Below are positions 56,801 to 58,782 of a stretch of 58,782 bases of DNA, piece after piece. The position numbers and the translations under genes are program-made. Position 1 is the stretch's first letter, and each line of letters starts with the position of its first letter. The stretch is from Hypsibius dujardini (Eukaryota > Tardigrada > Eutardigrada > Parachela > Hypsibiidae), in contig LRSR01008216.1 of the NCBI GenBank assembly GCA_001579985.1, positions 1 to 58,782 on the forward strand, in the 5' to 3' direction. The notes under the pieces are model-generated. The model searched no databases and was not told the origin of the DNA. It saw nothing but the letters and a program-made list of their open reading frames with translations.

Positions 56801-57458
56801 GACAAGGGGCTCCCCCCACTCCATGACCCAAAATCTCTTACTTCTACTGAATTTCACAAATGCGTAAGGATGTCTTCTTGCTCTCTCCGTTGAGAAAATT
56901 TTCCCGTTTCTAAAACTTGTATTTAAAAAAAATAAAAAACTCTTCAGGGGTGATACATAGAGGGCGCTACGTATGTTACCACAACTTATATTGATTGCTG
57001 AATCATGCTGTTCGACCGTATTCTAGCATAGGTAACAGCTAACAGCGTGACATGATAATGAAATGGTAATATGTCGATCAGATTCAATTGCTAATCAAAA
57101 TGAAACATAAACATAAATTATTTAATAATTGAGCACTTGCATCAAAAATTTTATCCTTTCGAAGTTTGCCATACTTATTGCAAAATCAATTAATCGACAA
57201 TGTCACAGGGATTCTTCGTATGCATAATTTCAAACGTTTTTGCTCTCCTCCAAATACATCAATCAGTCGAAACGGCAGATGGAAAATGCGTATAGCGCCC
57301 TCTATGTACCATCTCTGAAGAGTTTTTGATTTTTTAAAAATACAAGTTTTGGAAACGGGAAACTTTTCTCAACGGAAAGAGCAAGAAGACAATCTTACGC
57401 ATTTATGAAATGCAGAAGTAAGAGATTCTGGGTCACAGAGTGGGGGGAGCCCCTTGTG
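56801..57458. mobile_element. 660-bp foldback element with ~170-bp arms
   Basis: The left arm (56801-56972) starts GACAAGGGGCTCCCCCCACT. The right arm (57289-57458) ends in its inverse, and both contain inverse matches of CTTGCTCT-TCCGTTGAGAAAA and CATAGAGGGCGCTA. The 316-bp middle has no coding potential. Confidence 0.85.
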
Positions 57459-57862
57459 AGAACCTCCGGTTAATGATCTGGGTGGGTGTAATGTATTAAG
57501 CATTCCAATTTTTAAAGTATCTTTAGTTTTCCGAAAATTCATTTTTCCGACTCAATATTTCCATTTTTTCACTTTTAACGTTTTACCGTTCTCCGTATCA
57601 TCACTTTTCCGTCGCTTCGATTTTCACTATATTCACTTTTATCTTGTTTTCGTTTTTCCGTGTTCTCCTGTAAGCCCCCATGTTCGCTCGGCTGGAAATG
57701 TGTGCAGCTTCACTAGAAAACGTACAGATTCGCGAAATTTGCATTTTAGTTGGTAGTTTTAATAGTGGGGTCAACATGTCAGACATTCCGTCACCAGTAA
57801 ATTGTACTACATTAAGCAGGAATTAAATGTATGGAAAATTACACACTGCATATATGACAAAT

Positions 57863-58059
57863 ACTGTACTGCCGCGATTAAACCGGTCACTTTAGCCGCG
57901 CCTCCGTCACACGCGCCTGTGTGTTGAGTGAGCACACACACTCACACACACACACTCACACACTCACACTTACACACTCACACTTACACACTCACACTCA
58001 CACAGGTCGAATGCGCTGCCCGGGGAAAAAAGTGACCGGTTTAATCGCGGCAGTACAGT
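57863..58059. mobile_element. Inverted-repeat element around a (CACACT)n core
   Basis: A 31-bp perfect inverted repeat (starting ACTGTACTGCCGCGATTAAA) at 57863-57893 and 58029-58059 surrounds CACACTCACA repeats (about 57930-58003). Short and non-coding. Confidence 0.8.
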
Positions 58060-58782
58060 CATAACAAATATTTCGGTCGCAGATTTCCGCCTGAACTCTA
58101 CGACCTCGACGCGTTTAGTTGCATGTTTGAAGGATTTCCGATTCCCGTTCTGAAAACAATTAACTGATGTACACAGTGCAAAGTGTGATAACGAATAGCG
58201 CCTTGGCGTTGTCGTACTGTTTTGACTCTGGAACGCATCTGGACTGTTCATAGCTTCCTGAGTCACGTTGCCCTTCCATCCAGGTCCTGGAGAAATATTA
58301 CTCGACGTAATGCATACACAGCTATGGTTTGATTGTAGGCAAAAGATACCCGCCCAACCTTGAAGGGGAGAGCCTTGGTAGAAACCCCGCCACGGTGCTG
58401 CTCCCGCACACGTAAGGAATCCCTGATCACCCCTGGCGCAGTCGGCCACCCCGAAACACTCGTACCATTGAGGCGCATAGAAAGCGCAAGTTGCCACAAT
58501 CTCGTCCTTCCGTGAAGAGTCGAAGAATTTTCGTACAATCCCTGATCAAAGCAGCATATTCACAAGGGATTAGTCAGTAGACGCTTAAAGTTGTTCCATA
58601 TATTGATACTAATTTCTATCCGTACTAATTAAGGAACATGAATTGCCGGAAAGTTCGGCATATCTCTATTCCACGATGTAGTAAATAAAAATTCCAAGCT
58701 CACTTCGTTAACCAAGCCAAAACATCACATATATTAATTAATTAAATTGGGAATTCTTAAAGTGAGCAAAAAATCAGCCGCT
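58060..58782. other. Possible Cys-rich minus-strand frame
   Basis: The minus frame at about 58497-58240 contains YECFGVADCARGDQGFLTC and GWAGIFCLQSNHSC, with seven cysteines in about 60 residues. It may be an exon of a secreted protein, but no splice chain or family is clear. Confidence 0.25.

Overview
Eukaryotic, AT-rich invertebrate DNA: coding sequence is split into short GT/AG-bounded exons, intergenic DNA is full of microsatellites and short inverted-repeat elements, and the two long retroelement remnants are non-LTR (LINE) types. The gene content is metazoan: astacin-family M12A metalloproteases, a homeodomain, a GH18 chitinase fragment, leucine-rich repeats and small secreted peptides. 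I cannot name the phylum from the sequence. Most listed genes are partial models reconstructed by hand from splice sites and family motifs, and most 5' ends (signal peptides, propeptides) are missing.

Layout. 1-1.36 kb: dead LINE reverse transcriptase. 1.6-3.6 kb (-): astacin A. 3.6-8.9 kb: repeats, no recognised gene. 8.9-9.1 kb (-): Cys-rich terminal exon. 9.885-17.539 kb: left arm of a large inverted duplication; its right arm is 30.708-38.361 kb, with a 13.2 kb unique spacer. Each arm carries a frameshifted astacin (B), a tiny homeodomain gene without its recognition helix, and two divergent small secreted-peptide genes (peptides 1 and 2). The right arm also runs out into an intact mucin-like gene (M) that the left arm has in truncated, broken form. 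In the spacer: a Cys/Thr-rich exon (18.3-18.8 kb), an astacin-LRR fusion (C, 21.1-25.5 kb) whose astacin domain lacks the catalytic glutamate, an unrecognised gene (26.6-27.5 kb) and a broken chitinase exon (28.3-28.5 kb). After the right arm: a second LINE remnant (39.6-40.9 kb, -), repeat-rich DNA, a small coding fragment (44.4 kb), astacin D (46.15-47.35 kb, -), a hAT-like MITE with a perfect 8-bp target duplication (50.5 kb), a third peptide gene (54.2-54.6 kb, -), and foldback elements.

The main candidate for an undescribed system is the combination, repeated across the window, of secreted astacins (active, degenerate and pseudoenzyme) with a family of ~90-residue secreted peptides. These share the plan signal peptide, amphipathic helix containing FRKGGQxAVDEF, K(K)YLG, and a C-terminal two-cysteine aromatic loop (WCLGWGFWC in two members). 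A protease/substrate or protease/effector relation is inference from linkage only. The inverted duplication doubled two peptide genes, the homeobox remnant and astacin B in one step.
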